A stretch of DNA of 64,000 nt from Parus major (taxonomy: Eukaryota; Chordata; Aves; Passeriformes; Paridae): contig NC_031799.1 of assembly GCF_001522545.3 (NCBI RefSeq), forward strand, positions 36,071,522 to 36,135,521. The letters run 5' to 3'. Position 1 is the first letter of the stretch. Each line of letters begins with the position of its first letter. Both the position numbers and the translations under genes were made by a program. Shown here piece after piece: positions 48,761 to 61,974 of the stretch. The notes beneath the pieces are model-generated. The model worked only from the letters and a program-made list of their open reading frames with translations. It had not been told where the DNA came from and did no database searches.

Positions 48761-51700
48761 CCGGCGGGGAGTGGAGTCCCCACGCTGCCTGGCCGCCCTT
48801 GGCGGGAGTCACCCGGCGTATCCCAACACAGTCCGAGGCAGGAGGAGAAGCCTGTGGAACACATACATGGAGTCATATAAAGAAACCTAACCAAAGATGT
48901 ATGTACCCTAATGAAACAGAAGAAAACAGAATGCAACTTACTGTCTGAGTACAAGCCTTGGAAACTTGTTTCCTTGGGGAAAAAATTACCTATTACAGAG
49001 CAGCAGTCACACCCCATTTGTCGTCTAAGTGGGAAAGAAAATAAAGCATCCAGTGGTTTCACTGTTATGTTCTCCATCACAAAAGGGTGCACACATTTGT
49101 GTAAAACCTTGCTGTCAGAAAGCAAGTACCAGACTTAACCAGCCTTGAAACAGGGATCAGCACTGTGTTAAAAATGAGCACTTTCCTTTGAAATATGAAA
49201 TGAAAAACAGCCAGGGCAAAATGGGACATGACTGGAAGTTTACAAATATGAAAAAAAGCACTGACAGTCACACTGAAAGGTGCATTTTAGTTATTTTGCA
49301 TAGTTTTCTGTGATTACCTGTACACATCCATATTTTGAAAATAGTTTTCTGTGAATGTGTTGTTCTTTTGAAAATCCTGTGTAAATGCCTAAAGTGCTGT
49401 AAGCTCTTCCTTTGGCTTTCTGCTGGACTGCTAACAGCAGGAAATTCAGGCAACCATAAACAAATGAGAAATACATAATGCTCATTCCATCAGCTAATAA
49501 ATATGCAAAGCCCTTTAATGTGGAACATAAAAGAAAAGCTATATATATGTGCTTCTCAGAAATGATAAATGCTTTCAATTGCATAGTGAATAGTGAAGCA
49601 AACCAGTGAGTATTTAAAATAGATTATTCACCTCAGCAGACACAGTCAGCCCACAAGTTATGGAAGAAGGTCCTTATCAGCTGAGACACCAGATGTGGCC
49701 ACCCACTCATTAATAATAAAATAACACTTTATGTATTACAGTTCTGTAACATGGGAACTCAATAGCAGGATTTAAGCCCACATGCACATTGACTCTCAGG
49801 TGACACAGATTTTCCTGCTTCTCACAGAGAAGGAATCTTTTCTTTCTAAGCCAAGTATTTTAAGCTTTCCTTCAGTCTCTGCAGCACACACTTCTCCACC
49901 CAAAAGGGAAATTATAAGAGGGACCTGAGATGATGATGAAGATTTAGTGAGTAGGTCATAGTCTACCACTGTCTGAAAGGGGGTTTTGCTTTGCCTCCAG
50001 GACCACATGGAGAGAGATGAGCTTTCCACAAGTTTTCAGTTACAGCAACAGTGATGACTGCATGAAATCTGCATCCCCAAACTGTTGCACAGCAAGTGTG
50101 AACTAGTGTGTACCAACAGCAGCACAGCTGCCTGAGCACAGAGCTCAGCAGAATTTTACTTGTCTGTTGTAAAAACAGGTCACTCTTGTCTTTTTGGTCA
50201 CTTTATTTGCATTTTTAATACTTCATACCATGCAGACCTGAGGTCCCTGAGAACTCTGTGAGACAAGTAACTAATTTCTATGTTTCAGATACTGAAGCAA
50301 TAGTTTTTACTGCACAGAATGTGGCAGCCATCTAACAGGAAGACAGGACAGAACACCAGATAAATGAAACATTCAAAAGCAAATACTCCACCCAAAGAGA
50401 AAAAAACAAAATACAACCAAAAACACCTAACCAAGCAATGGAAGTTTTTTGGTTGAAAACAAAAAACTCTTCCCAGCTGCAATTTCACAAAGTAAATCCA
50501 TCAGGTGAATTTTGCATCAAATGTAAGGATTACCACCCCTTCCTTATTCAAAAAGCATTCTAGACTTTTTTTTTTCCCTTACAAGTAGATGGCTCTTAAA
50601 GGTCTCTAAGCATTGTGAATTATGCAGAAAAAAACCCACAAACTTACCTCAACACATATCACAGTGCACCCTTTTTTGCAGGATCTTGGAGGAGGCCAAA
50701 CAGTCCTTATGCAGCTAGCATTTGGAAAGATCACCTGAAAAGTCAGGTACTTGAGGAACTGTCACTAAACAGCATAGCAGATATAAGAAAACACAAGGTA
50801 ACAGACAGATAAATTTAGTTCACTTATCAGAAAATGCTGAGCTGATGGAGTATATAAAAAATTATGCTGCTTGAACTTGCAGAATACACTTCTGGCTCAG
50901 GGGAATATTATTTGCTGTTGCTGTTGCTGCCAAGACCATGACATGTTATTGAGGGGTTTTTTTGAGCACTCACCTGGCTTTGTTGTGCAGATGTGGGAGA
51001 CATTCTAACAGGAGATCATAATATTGGGTAATGCCAACTGCAAGAACTGGTTGGTGGTGGGCAGACACATGCTCGAAATGCATTTTAGATTCATCAGTCT
51101 CAGAACCAATCAGTGCAATCGCCACATTCCCATTCTTTCTTCATCTAACTGGTCACAGAATGACTTTGCTTTGGGATGAGTACATGTGGATGGCCTGAAG
51201 GACAGTAGCCTACTTACCTCGGAGGTGTTGCCAGATACAAAGTTATATTTAGGCACAGCAGGGAGCACTAATGAGCTTGAGTAGTACTTTGATATCTGGA
51301 TGATTCTGCACAGAGCTAAATTACAGAATAGTCAAGGATTTTCCCTTCAGTAGCTGATAATAACAGCAACTTTAGCTCTTTCAGTTAGTATTTATAATTT
51401 AACCAAATATATAAACATTTTATTTGGATTTGTTTGGGTTTTTTTCCAAATACTTGAAGATCAATCCAAAAATATAACTGTCATGGCTGTAAACACTGCC
51501 TGCCATGGGCCAGCCATCGAGTTACAGCATGGATAGGCCAAATGCACACAGGACTGTTCCCAGAGGGGTGCTCTGCGTGACGCACTAACCTCCTTCCCCA
51601 AGGCCCAGACCTCCCCATTGCCTCGGCCGTGGGTCCCTCACGGGGCTCTCACAGCCAGGTCATTAGCACACACAGCAATTAGCCATTGCTCAGAGATCAT

Positions 51701-54700
51701 GGTGCCATAAGTAAATGACGACTTATTTGTGAAGTCTGTGACAGTTTAGATTTTACTCAGTTCCCTTCTACAATAGGATTAGGAACTAAAATATTTCAGC
51801 TGAAGACAGACGGTCTGGGCATTAGGCTTCTCCAGAATATATCCTAAAGAATGGGAGGTGGGGGTTGAGCCAGCAATGGCTCAGGGAGTAGGTTCCTGTT
51901 GTAACAAAAGTGTGAGTTTTGCTGTCAAAGGCACAAGAGTCCACAGGAAAGCTGGCTTCTTAGGTGTCTTAGAGATCCTGTTACACAGCAGAAGGTTTGA
52001 ATGACCTCTGAAGGACCTGGCTGACAAGGCAAACAAATCACTCATACCAAGGCCACAATTTTTTTTCATACACTTTGTTATCTTCAAGGGGATTACCTTT
52101 GAGACACACATTATATAATTGTAAAATATATCTGGTAACTAAGCTGACATTAGCAGTGAGGTAATTGAAGGGCTGGGCACACCAGGCAGCATGCAAAATC
52201 TGATAACAAATAAGAGATACCACACATATGGGACCACTTTTGTTCCTGTCTTAAGTGGTTATCTAAAAAATCACTTCAGAACAAAAAAACAATTTTAAAA
52301 AAATAGGGGGTTTGCATCTTGAAATAAAAGGTTTCTTACATGTAAACATTACACCAGGAACTTGAAAACTGCACATAAAATATTAATGCATATATATATA
52401 AAACCCTAAGAGTATTACACTATACATAAATTACAAAGAAAAAGATATTTAAATAGCAAAAGTTCTGCTGTTCACTGGGGGCAGAGTTGAGTCAGAAGGT
52501 GAAACTTGAATTCACAGAGGGTTTCTATTTTCTTTCGCATTACAAAATCAGTACAAAAACCATCACATACTTGTTGCATGAATGAGAAAGCAACAAGATA
52601 CATAAAATATTACATTATTTGACAGCACTATAAAAACATTCAGGATTTTCATGCTTGTACTCCAAAGAGAGCTGTCACTCCCTAAAACCCACTTAAAAAT
52701 GTAGGGCTATCTGTGAATATTTGGCCACAACTGCACCAGTAAAAAAGACATAGACTGTTATTGAAATCTGCAGGTCTCTATCACAACCTGCATGGCACTG
52801 ATGGTCCTGCTAGCCTCCACATTCCTTGGGTACACTTGTGCACCCCAACCACAGCTTACGGGGGGAGAACCAGTGAGTCAAAAGTAGGTATGTTCTTCCA
52901 CTGCTTAAGTTTAGCAATCAGATCTAGAACAAAGTACAAGAAGAATATTACAGTACTCTCTTCCAGCAGAGAATGACAGGTTGAATTTACTGTACAAACT
53001 TCTCAGCAAATTTCCTGCATCTGGAAGCTCAAACTCCATCCAATCAGCAGCTGTCTGAGTTAAAATGGATTGCACAATACCGCACTTGAAATTTGCTGAT
53101 GGGAGAAAACTTTACATTGATTTTAATCTACATAGTACAACTGCCAAAAAGGCAAATGTCAGCTTTCAGCCTTTGGTTTGGAGTGTACAAAGTCAGTGAG
53201 ATGATTCTTGTGATTCACTGGGTCCTGGGACTTGCCAAGATTTTCTTATCAGTAGGATCAAGAGGGTTCTTTGGTATACTCTTCTCTCTTCAGGGAATAT
53301 GTAGCCAGTTATTCTAATCTAATTCTAATCTAGTGAGTCTAATATCCTTCTCTGGAGTACACAGGCAGGCAGTGTACTCTCTCAGTTTCCCATGCTGTAT
53401 CTCCAAGAAGTATCTCTCCTCTGAGGACCAAGTTTGTTCCCAAAAACTTCTTTCACTACAGGTTCTCTCTAGCTGCTTTCACAGAATCCATCCATACTCT
53501 TAGAGGCTTGCTAACAGCCCCAGAGAAACCCTGCAGCTACCCCTGCATGTGACATGACCAGGGGATTCAGAGGTCTACAGTTAATGCAGTACCTGGAAGA
53601 ACCTGATTGTCTCACGTTGAATGCAGAGTGGCTGCCTCATCCATATATCTCCTTAGTCTGTGATGAATTAAAACAAAATGACCATACCAATGACTTGGTA
53701 ATCCAGTAAAAAGGTGCTCTCTACCTCTTGATCAAGCCCCAAATCAGAGCTCTGTTCTCCTGATTGTATTTATGCATAGACACAGAATATAGAGATCTGA
53801 CCCACAAAAAAGTTTGGGTTTTGAGTAGGTAGCGATACATTTGCAGGCAGTGTTGGCAACTGGAGAGAAGAGGTATCTGTAGCTTGAGCAGTTCTTCCTA
53901 AATAAATTAGTAAGACTCCAATTCAAATACAGTCTAATGTTACAACAAGTAACCACATTTTTTCAACATTATTGTTGCAGGTAGGATTAAATTTGATCCT
54001 TACTGTAACAATAGCAGTTATCATAAAATATATAAAAACTACATGAACATCAGCTAGCTGGTGGCCAGTCCAGCAAAATATTCAGAGCCAAGCTTTGAAG
54101 AGCTCTTGCATCCCATAAGCCCTGCATAAGGAGTGCACAGAGAAACAGTCCCCACCACACACCTTTGTGTGTATCCCTCTCTACTTTTCTTGTTACTGGG
54201 TGGAATTTGGATGCTCATGGACAGAATTCTCTTGCAGTAACATCCTGTTTCCATGGCTGCTGCACATGCACTTTGAAAGAGCTGCAAGTGCGTAGACTAG
54301 TTTTGGCTGGTTTTATAGTTCCTTTTCTTCTTTTGGGGTTATTCTGACTTATTACTCCCATCATATTATTTGAATATCACATCATTTATCTGCAGTGATA
54401 GTTGTCTAGCTTCAAATGTGTTTACACCACTTTTCACCTAGGAATGATCTTCAAAAGTGACATCTATATGAGGAATCATATTTTACACCATTTCCAATTT
54501 GCATAAATCAAGGCTAAGTCCAGCAAAATAAAACTTCTGCTTTGCAAAATTATGTCAGGTTTCTAGTGCATTTTGTGAGCAAAGTTAGTATTACAGGAAA
54601 AACGTGTGATATACAACCTGTATTTCAAGTTTGTTCATTTGTCAGCATCTAATCTGTATCCAGAATCTGTTATTAAAGTAATAAGCACCATGATTTTTAA

Positions 54701-57700
54701 ATAATTATACACAAAAATATTCATTTTCTGATACAGCTTTCTTTATAGCTCCTGGGTTCTGTCACTAATTCCTTTCCAAATTACTGTATGGACTGTTGCT
54801 TTTTATTGGTCTGGCTCTTTTAATTATGTAAAAGCTAATACGGGCAGGATTTGAAGTTGCAATTAACTTTGTTGTTGAAACTCCTTGCACATGAGGGACT
54901 CTGTGGTGTAAGAGCTAAGTGTGTTCATAAGTGATTGCAAAATGGAGGCTTGGCTACCCAGGGAAGAAATGTGGACTAACTACATGGAAAACATTCATCA
55001 GAGACACTAAGACAGCATACTTCAAAAGCCTTCAACAGTTACTACTCAGAAAGAGTAATCTTTTTACCTACTTGTGGAAGCAGAATTTTAAGATACATAT
55101 TCTCCCTGACACTTTCCAGAGCCAGCGGGTGGCTACATCTTACTAATGCTTTGAGTGCTTCCAAAATTAATGATTCTACATCAGTGCATACTATTGGTAT
55201 CATAAGTGATGTTGAAATATAGGCTGCATAACTTTTGCATCCTGGGTCTTTCAAGAAAAATACAAGATGAGAAGATAAAATAATAAATCTGTTGCAAAAA
55301 CCTGTATTTCCAATGGAGGCCAGAATATTTTAAATTATCTGTCCTGTAGAAGCAACTTTAATTCTCACATGGACTGGAATAGAAACAGTAAAGCTCTCCT
55401 AGATGCTCTTTTCAGCTTTCCCTGAATTCTTTTTGAAGAGACTAAAGAAAAGAAAATAGTTGCTCTATAACTCAGTGGTCTTCTTTATTTCCAGTCTGTC
55501 CCTATAGTAAAACTGAAATTACTCCAGACTGCACATGACTGTGACCTGAAAGCAGTAGGTGTGCACTACCTCTGCTAGCAGCCTTCCACACCAAGGCAGA
55601 AAAATCCATGTATTTTCCTGACTATGTTCCAAGTGTGCGACATAACGCCTTTCCTCACACTGTCACTTTTGAATCAAACTGCTGCGGCTCTAGTTGTTAC
55701 TCTGTACTGAAACTACTGTAATGTTCACATTTTTTATACTCTCAACATGGCAGATAAATAAAATTTATTTTATAAACTAAGTGTTTCAGATAATTTTGCT
55801 TTTTTAAGTACTTCTCTGGAGAATTTATGTTAATACACTGATTTTGGTCACATCACATGAGGAAATTTTTTATGTGGTAAAACACCACGATTTCTTATAC
55901 ACAATTACATTTGGTATGACTTTTGTGTAAACCTGGGATTGGCATTGAAAGATTTAACTAGGATTACACTGATAAAACCCATAAAATGAAGAAGTTTTTA
56001 AGACCTATGGAACAGCCATGTAAAAACCCAACTAATTTACCATTTATCTACATTAGTTTTATTGAATCAGCTAACCATTATAAGCAAATCCTAGTATTTC
56101 CTTTGCTGTTATTAGGAAAATTGAAATAATTTAAAAGTAACTTCTCTGTTTAGAGCTATATGTATTTAATCTTTAGATTAATGTTTTCTTAGGCTTCCCT
56201 GTACAGAAATTAGTAAGCTAGGACATGTTCTGGTTGTAGTATGGTATGAAGTTCTGTATTCCTCTTCTACCTATACCAAGGCTCAGATGATTTTGTCATT
56301 CTTTCAGCTTTGCAACCAAACTGAGAACATACTTGTGTCACAAGCAACAGAGAAAAGCTGCTCCCACTCCCTTTTACTGATTTGTTTGTTTGTTTGTGTT
56401 TGTACTGCAAACTGGAAAAATAAGAAGAATTATTTACAATGCTCCTTTTTTATTTTGTGAATATCATACCCTAAAGCTCTGAGCTTCGGTATAAAAAAAA
56501 AAAGGGATGAGGTAATATATACAAATATTTAATGTGATTTTAAAAACATTTAACAGCTTTAGTTTGATTTACTAATCCCAAACGTCTGAGAGGCTGACTC
56601 ATTTATCAAATTGATTATTTTTTTTTCTCAGAACTGGCAAATCCTGTTGGGTGTAGAAAGCCATTATGCACTGAATTCTCCTCAGAAAGGACTTTAGACA
56701 ATGTATTAACTGACTTTGCATAGCATAAAACAAATTCTGAAAATTGTTGGTAAAGTTCCAATCAACATAGCTGTAATTTGATGATTATTTACTTCACAAT
56801 GAGGACTACTGTGACCAACAGAACACAGCAGTATAGCTTCTATCAGCTACTCTCCTCAGAGTGAACAAATTGTATTAACTCTCTCCACCTTGTATTTACT
56901 ATCAATGCACATTCAGGATTTGATTTGAACCCCTATGACTCCATAAATGCGGGCCTTAGCTCCTTGAAAAACAGTCTTACGCTCTTAAGATTCAGAAAGC
57001 TCAGGTTACCCAATGTATCTGAGCCCCCACTTATATAAGGAGCAGATATCCATGATAATGGATGTTCCTGGCAAGCTTTAAGAGGCCTGTGTAGTTTTAC
57101 TGTAGCTCACCATTATACTGCGATGAGTTTCCATTAAGAATTACCATTGGGATGCTTTTTTTCTACTTTCAATTTGGCAATATTCTGAATGCAACAGACA
57201 TTTCCTAGTATCCATGGCTAGGAGGTAGATACAGTAAAGGCAAACAGAAATAACTCCAGGAAAAGGAAATTCTCTCATTGATATTTCATATTACTGTTCT
57301 CTAAAATTAGGCAGCTAATTTAAGTAGAAGATGAAGCTTTACTGAATTCCATAAATTCAATAGTAGTCAATTAATCAAACCAGAAAGGCTGAGAAAGGCA
57401 CTGAAAATATTCCTAATAGTCATAAAATATACCAAATGCCATTTTAAAAAGTATTTAAAGATACAGTGTCTGGAAAATTCTTTTGGAGCTGCGAAGTACT
57501 TGGTGGGTTTTCCAGTAGGTATTTTTGAGGGTTTTTTTCTTTTAATTCTAGGATGTTCATCCTTCACCATTATATTGCAATTTCACCTTTTATTAAATAT
57601 AATAAATAAAACATCAGAAGATGTTTACATTCCATTTCAGTCTCCTATAGTCTCCTATTTCAGCTTCCTATTTCAGCTATGTGTAGGTACTCTGGAACTC

Positions 57701-59409
57701 ATGAAACCATACAAAATTTTTTATATAACTATGTAAGAGATTCAAAATCAAGTTATACATTCTGACACCATTAGAAATAAAAGAAATTTAAATTATAGGG
57801 AGAAGGTACCCATGCCACCTCCAGCAAATGATCTTCAAAGAATAAGTAATTACGACAATTTTCCCAAGATGCATATACATCACTAAATGATGAAAACTAA
57901 CATGAAACTCTTCCATGTTATTAAAGATATAATAAGTACAAAAATATTTAATAGTCCTATGACTAGAACAGTGTGAAAGGGAAATCCTCTCTCAAATGAA
58001 AAGGACCCACATATTATATAAATATACATTATATATATAAATATCTACATATATCTATAGATATATATGTATATGTATATATCTTTATCTATCTATCTAT
58101 CTATATATATGTATATCTACAATTTAATTAAGCACATCTTAAATGCTTAACTAAAGCATATACAATGCAATGCTGTTAAGTCAACCATTTGGCTGAGTTT
58201 TATCCAGTCATCTCTCCTGCTGACTACTAACATGAATTATATCTGCACAAATTATATCAGCCACACAAGCAGGAATCTGAACGTAATTGCATTCTTCACA
58301 TTGCCTATAGGCTCTTGTGTTTGTACAATTAAATTAGCTTTCTCCAGATCTTTTTCTTCTCCCTGCAGCAGCATCTGCAGACCACACTGCTCCCTGTACA
58401 GTGCATACAAACCTTGCCAGTGCATGCCCATATTGTGTTATCCTGGGATTGAGTAAAAGAGAACTCCTGGAAAGACTTCCTGCACTAAAAAGGATGCAAA
58501 ATAGCTATTAGGTAACATCACACTGGTCTAACATGGCCCTTTTTCCAAAATGCAAGTATATGAGCGATGAAAAGAAAAGGTATCAAATAGAGAAGCTTGT
58601 TAAAGCTGATTACAACAAAAGCCATTGAGCATGCACTGTAGGCAGTCTAGTCAGTGCTCTTCATGTTAGCAAAATCTGAGGAATTGTTGTGACAGAGCAA
58701 TTAAAAGTTCTAATTCTGGGAATGGGAATAGCAATTGGCATGTTTTCAGGGTCAAAGTGACTGCTGGCACTTTTGAGCTTGCTCAGTTGGATCTCCCAGG
58801 AACTCTCGTCCAGATTAAGCATTTTTCCCTGTCTCACAATTAATAAGCCAACAAATGGAAAACATGCATGCAAATTCAATTATTTTAGCACAATCATACA
58901 GCTATTACAGCAAAATAGGTATCCAGTCACATGGCACCTTGAAGAAATCATTGTGGTCTGTTACTAATTTGAGAACAGGCCTGTTTGAGTAGTAGCTTAA
59001 TAACTTTGAAGGTTCTGGTCTTTATCAAGAATTTTTTAATAGGTATGTGAAATACAGGCAGTTCCACATCTCAATTAAATGGTCAGAGACAGGCAACAAT
59101 TAAAAAAAAAAATGTTCATAATGTCATTTGAAGTGCTGAGCAGAGGCGCACACAAAATTTCATGCAGACTGGGAGACTTAATGTACATCCTGAGAATTTA
59201 TTCCAAGGTTTGATTGACACAAAAAATAAGAAGGAGCACACATCGTGCCCTCCTGAAGCCACCGTCACCAGATGGAGCAGCTCTTACAGATGCAGCAAAT
59301 GCTTCTCCATCACATAGGAAAACTTCAACACTGGTCAGCAGCATCACTGCATTTGATCCTTGGAGAGCTTTAAAAATGTTGCTATGTCAGATACATGACA
59401 ATAGCAAGC
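48761..59409. other. Long non-coding stretch, no recognised gene
   Basis: About 10.6 kb between the two CpG islands. No exon or named transposon could be supported. A moderately GC-rich patch lies at about 51530-51660. A microsatellite at 58011-58120 is listed separately. Short TATATATA (about 52391) and TTTG (about 56381) runs occur. In other vertebrates the interval upstream of IDNK is also intergenic. Confidence 0.45.
58011..58120. repeat. (TA)n/(ATCT)n compound microsatellite
   Basis: Alternating TA words mix with TATC/ATCT repeats, including a run of TCTATCTATCTATCTA near 58088-58103. It is likely to be polymorphic in length. Confidence 0.85.
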
Positions 59410-59785
59410 ATTTCACAGAATCACAGAATCACTAGGTTGGAAGAGAGCTTTAAGATCATCCAGTCCAACCCAGCCCTAACACCTCAACTAAACCATGGCA
59501 CCAAGTGTCACATCCAGTCTTTTTAAAAACACATCCAGGGATGGTGACTCCACCACCTCCCCGGGCAGACCATTCCAATACTTCATCACCCTTTCTGTGA
59601 AAAACTTTTTTCTAATACCCAACCTATATTTCCCTTGGTGCAGCTTAAGGCTGTCCCCTCTCATTCTGTCAGTTGCTGCCTGGAGAAAGAGACCAACCCT
59701 CCCTCACCTGACTACAGCCACCTTTCAGAGATTGTAGAGATTGGTAAAGTCACCCCCGAGTCTCCTTTTCTCCAGGCTAAACTAC
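59410..59785 (-). mobile_element. CR1 LINE 3' end, antisense
   Basis: The + strand starts with CACAGAATCACAGAATCA, the reverse complement of the CR1 terminal repeats. It continues with AGGTTGGAAGAGAGCTTTAAG, ATCATCCAGTCCAACCC and, further on, CTCCTTTTCTCCAGGCTAAAC. The copy is well preserved and looks fairly young. Its 3' end points left. Confidence 0.88.
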
Positions 59786-59819
59786 TTGTTATCTAAGAGA
59801 ATTTCCACAGTTTTCCACA

Positions 59820-60362
59820 ATCTTGCTCCTCTTCTCAGCCCTGGTGAGGCCGCATATGGAGTGTCATTCCAGTTCTAGGCTTCAGAGCAAGAGAGTCATG
59901 GAGCTCCTGGAGCAGATCCAGCAAGGGGCTACAACAATGACTGAGGGACTGGATCATTTTTCTCGGGAAAGGCTGAGGGAGCGGGGCCTGTTCAACCTCT
60001 AAAAAGACAACTGATAGGGGACCTCTCACTGTTTATCAGTGTCTGAAGGGAGGGTATCAGGAGAGTGGATCCAGGCTCTGCTCAGTGCTGCTGAGCAATA
60101 GCACAAGAGGCAATGGGCACAGACTGAAGCACACGAAGTTCCACTCAAACACCAGGAAGCATTTCATTACTGTGAAGGTAACTGAGCACTGGAACAGGCT
60201 GCTCAGAGAGGTTGTGGAGTCCCCTTCACTGGAGATACTCAAAAGCTGCCTGGACAGAATCCTAATGTGCTCTGCAGGGTCCTGCTTGAGCCGGGGTGTT
60301 GGACTAGATGACCCCATCAGTGGTCCTTCCCAGCCTTATTCACCAAGTAGTTCAGTGATTTA
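59820..60362 (+). mobile_element. CR1 LINE 3' portion, sense
   Basis: Sense copy starting in late ORF2 (CCCTGGTGAGGCCGCATATG), through GAGCTCCTGGAGCAGATCCA, GGAACAGGCTGCTCAGAGAG and TTGTGGAGTCCCCTTC, to GGACTAGATGACCCC and a degraded tail. Its 3' end points right, so with the copy at 59410-59785 it forms a pair with 5' ends facing each other. Confidence 0.87.
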
Positions 60363-60938
60363 AAAGTATTACTGGGTCAATGCTTTGAGAAATACTAAAA
60401 TGGATTTAGCCATGGCACAGCTGGTGCCTTAATTAAATTTTAAAGGCAGACCTTTATTACCAAAGGGTAATACAGAATTCAACGGGTATCAATGCACACT
60501 TTAACACGCACTGCAGAAATTACTGTTTCTATTAAATATGCCTGTGTTGATGAGGCTGCAAACGGTGAATACCGTGTTAGGAACCGCTGGAAGAAACACG
60601 CCCGATCAAACTGAAAAGCCTGAGACAAAGAGGGTTCGGGAGAAGATGAGGTAACTTCGGCACAAGGAGCGACTGCGGGGGAAGAGAGCGGGGGACACGA
60701 CCAGGTGTCCCAGGTTCCCCCAGGAGGGAAGCGGATGCCGATCCCGGGCAGCCGCGCGGGGCGGCGGCGGCGGGGCAGGAGGAGGCGCTTGGGCCGCTCC
60801 CCGCACGGCCGCGCTGGGGCCGCCCCGCGCCCGGGGCCCGCGGGCGGGCTCGCACCGCCTCCCGCGGTGAGGCCGAGGGCGGGCCGGGGCAGCGGCGCAG
60901 GACGGCAAAGGGGCAGCGACGGAGCGCGCCGGACCGCC

Positions 60939-60979
60939 ATGGTGCTGCTGGTGGTGATGGGCGTCAGCGGCTCAGGGAA
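60939..60979 (+). CDS. IDNK: IDNK gluconokinase, coding exon 1
   Basis: IDNK phosphorylates D-gluconate with ATP to 6-phosphogluconate, which enters the pentose phosphate pathway; it belongs to the GntK/shikimate-kinase-like P-loop kinases. This exon encodes M-V-L-L-V-V-M-G-V-S-G-S-G and two bases of the next lysine codon, so it holds most of the Walker A loop that binds ATP phosphates (residues 8-16 over exons 1 and 2). The ATG sits in a strong GACCGCCATGG context. An upstream in-frame ATG at 60705 is less likely because the sequence between is arginine/glycine-rich island DNA, and the short N-terminus matches family members, which begin a few residues before the P-loop. The donor is GGGAA/GTAGGT. 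Residues 1-53 are in the window; the remaining two thirds lies to the right. Confidence 0.92.
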
Positions 60980-61088
60980 GTAGGTGCCGGGCGGGGGGCG
61001 GCGGTGCGGCGGTGCCGGGGGATCGGCGCTGCCGGAGCCCGGCGCTGCGGCTCCGGGTGCGTAACCGGCCCTTTGTGCTTCCCCGCAG

Positions 61089-61119
61089 GACCACGGTCGG
61101 GACGCGGCTGGCAGAGAAG
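61089..61119 (+). CDS. IDNK: IDNK gluconokinase, coding exon 2
   Basis: A 31-base exon follows the acceptor GTGCTTCCCCGCAG and precedes the donor GAGAAG/GTAGGAG. It completes the Walker A lysine and adds T-T-V-G-T-R-L-A-E-K, the helix after the P-loop. The phase fits: 41 bases in exon 1 plus 31 here give exactly 24 codons. Intron 1 is only 109 bases and begins with a very G-rich stretch. Confidence 0.92.
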
Positions 61120-61471
61120 GTAGGAGTGTGTGGGAGCCGCCGCCTCGGGGGCGTGCCGGGGCGAGCAGGCGCCTCCCTGCGCCAGGCCGGCGGCCTTCGC
61201 CCGGGCTGCTGGTCCCCCGAGCCGGGTTTGGCTGGCGCAGTGTCGCCTGCACCGACTTCGGATCAGTGCCGTGATGCAACAGCTGTTGCTGCTACCAAGC
61301 TGCCTCAGTGTTTTGTTGTTTGTTTTGCTAATCATCATGCTATAAACGGTGATTCATACTGTGGTGCAAGAAGCCTGTAATTTCTTAGGTGTCGGCCTTT
61401 TAAATTCTGAAGTCATTGTTACCTCGCCTGATCTAGCTGGACAATCTGTAATTAATTTATTTTTTTCTTAG

Positions 61472-61558
61472 TTGGGATGGAAATTCTACGATGCAGATGA
61501 TTATCATCCTCTAGAGAATAAGAAGAAAATGGAACAAGGGATACCACTAAATGATGAG
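61472..61558 (+). CDS. IDNK: IDNK gluconokinase, coding exon 3
   Basis: An 87-base, 29-codon exon after a polypyrimidine tract ending TTTTTTTCTTAG, with donor GATGAG/GTACCT. It encodes [13 protein letters not shown], then the [15 protein letters not shown] segment, residues 25-53. The D-A-D-D-Y-H block and the G-I-P-L-N-D motif are hallmarks of gluconokinases and contribute to substrate binding. This is the strongest evidence for the identification. The next exon was not found before the window end, so intron 3 is at least 2.4 kb and carries CR1 insertions. Confidence 0.95.
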
Positions 61559-61829
61559 GTACCTTGAATAAGCCCTGAAAAAACTGTCGTCCACACATTT
61601 ATATCTGTAATTTCATGTACACCTTGTTGAAGTACATTGTGGTTTCCTATGTAGACTAGTCCAACTGTAAACATAGGTCTGTGTAAGGTGAGGGAGGCTT
61701 CTTGTGTCAAACTGCATATAAAAGTAGTTCATCAAATGCTTGTGAGCTCACAAGCATTATGCTGTTGTTTCAAGATTTGTGAGAAATCTCCCCCTCTACA
61801 GTCCACACAGAGAGTTGCAGTTTTGGATT

Positions 61830-61960
61830 AGAATCATAAACTCTTAGAATATCCTGAGTTGGAAGGGACCTACAAGAAACATGGAGTCCATTGCGTGGCC
61901 CTGCACAAGAAAACACAAAAAAATTTATATCCTTCTCTCAAATCACTTTTCATGATTTAT
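61830..61960 (-). mobile_element. CR1 LINE 3' end fragment, antisense, in IDNK intron 3
   Basis: The + strand reads AATCATAAACTCTTAGAATA, then TCCTGAGTTGGAAGGGACC and GGAGTCCATTGCGTGGCCC, the antisense 3' end of a CR1 subfamily common in birds. It is a short truncated copy. Confidence 0.78.
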
Positions 61961-61974
61961 CACCACTCCTGGTT

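Larger units (their letters stand above)
60640..61260 (+). promoter_or_regulatory. IDNK: CpG island promoter of IDNK
   Basis: A dense CG-rich island begins about 300 bases upstream of the IDNK start codon and spans exon 1, intron 1, exon 2 and the start of intron 2. It indicates a constitutive, TATA-less housekeeping-type promoter. The transcription start cannot be placed exactly. Long minus-strand frames over the island are composition artefacts. Confidence 0.8.

Noticed and set aside
47534..48890. Several frames of 290-398 codons
   Set aside because: They are open only because they run through 435 unknown bases and GC-rich island sequence.
60479..61279. 266-codon open frame on the minus strand
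   Set aside because: It lies across the IDNK CpG island and opposite its exons; the sequence is A/P/R/G-rich as expected of stop-poor GC-rich DNA.
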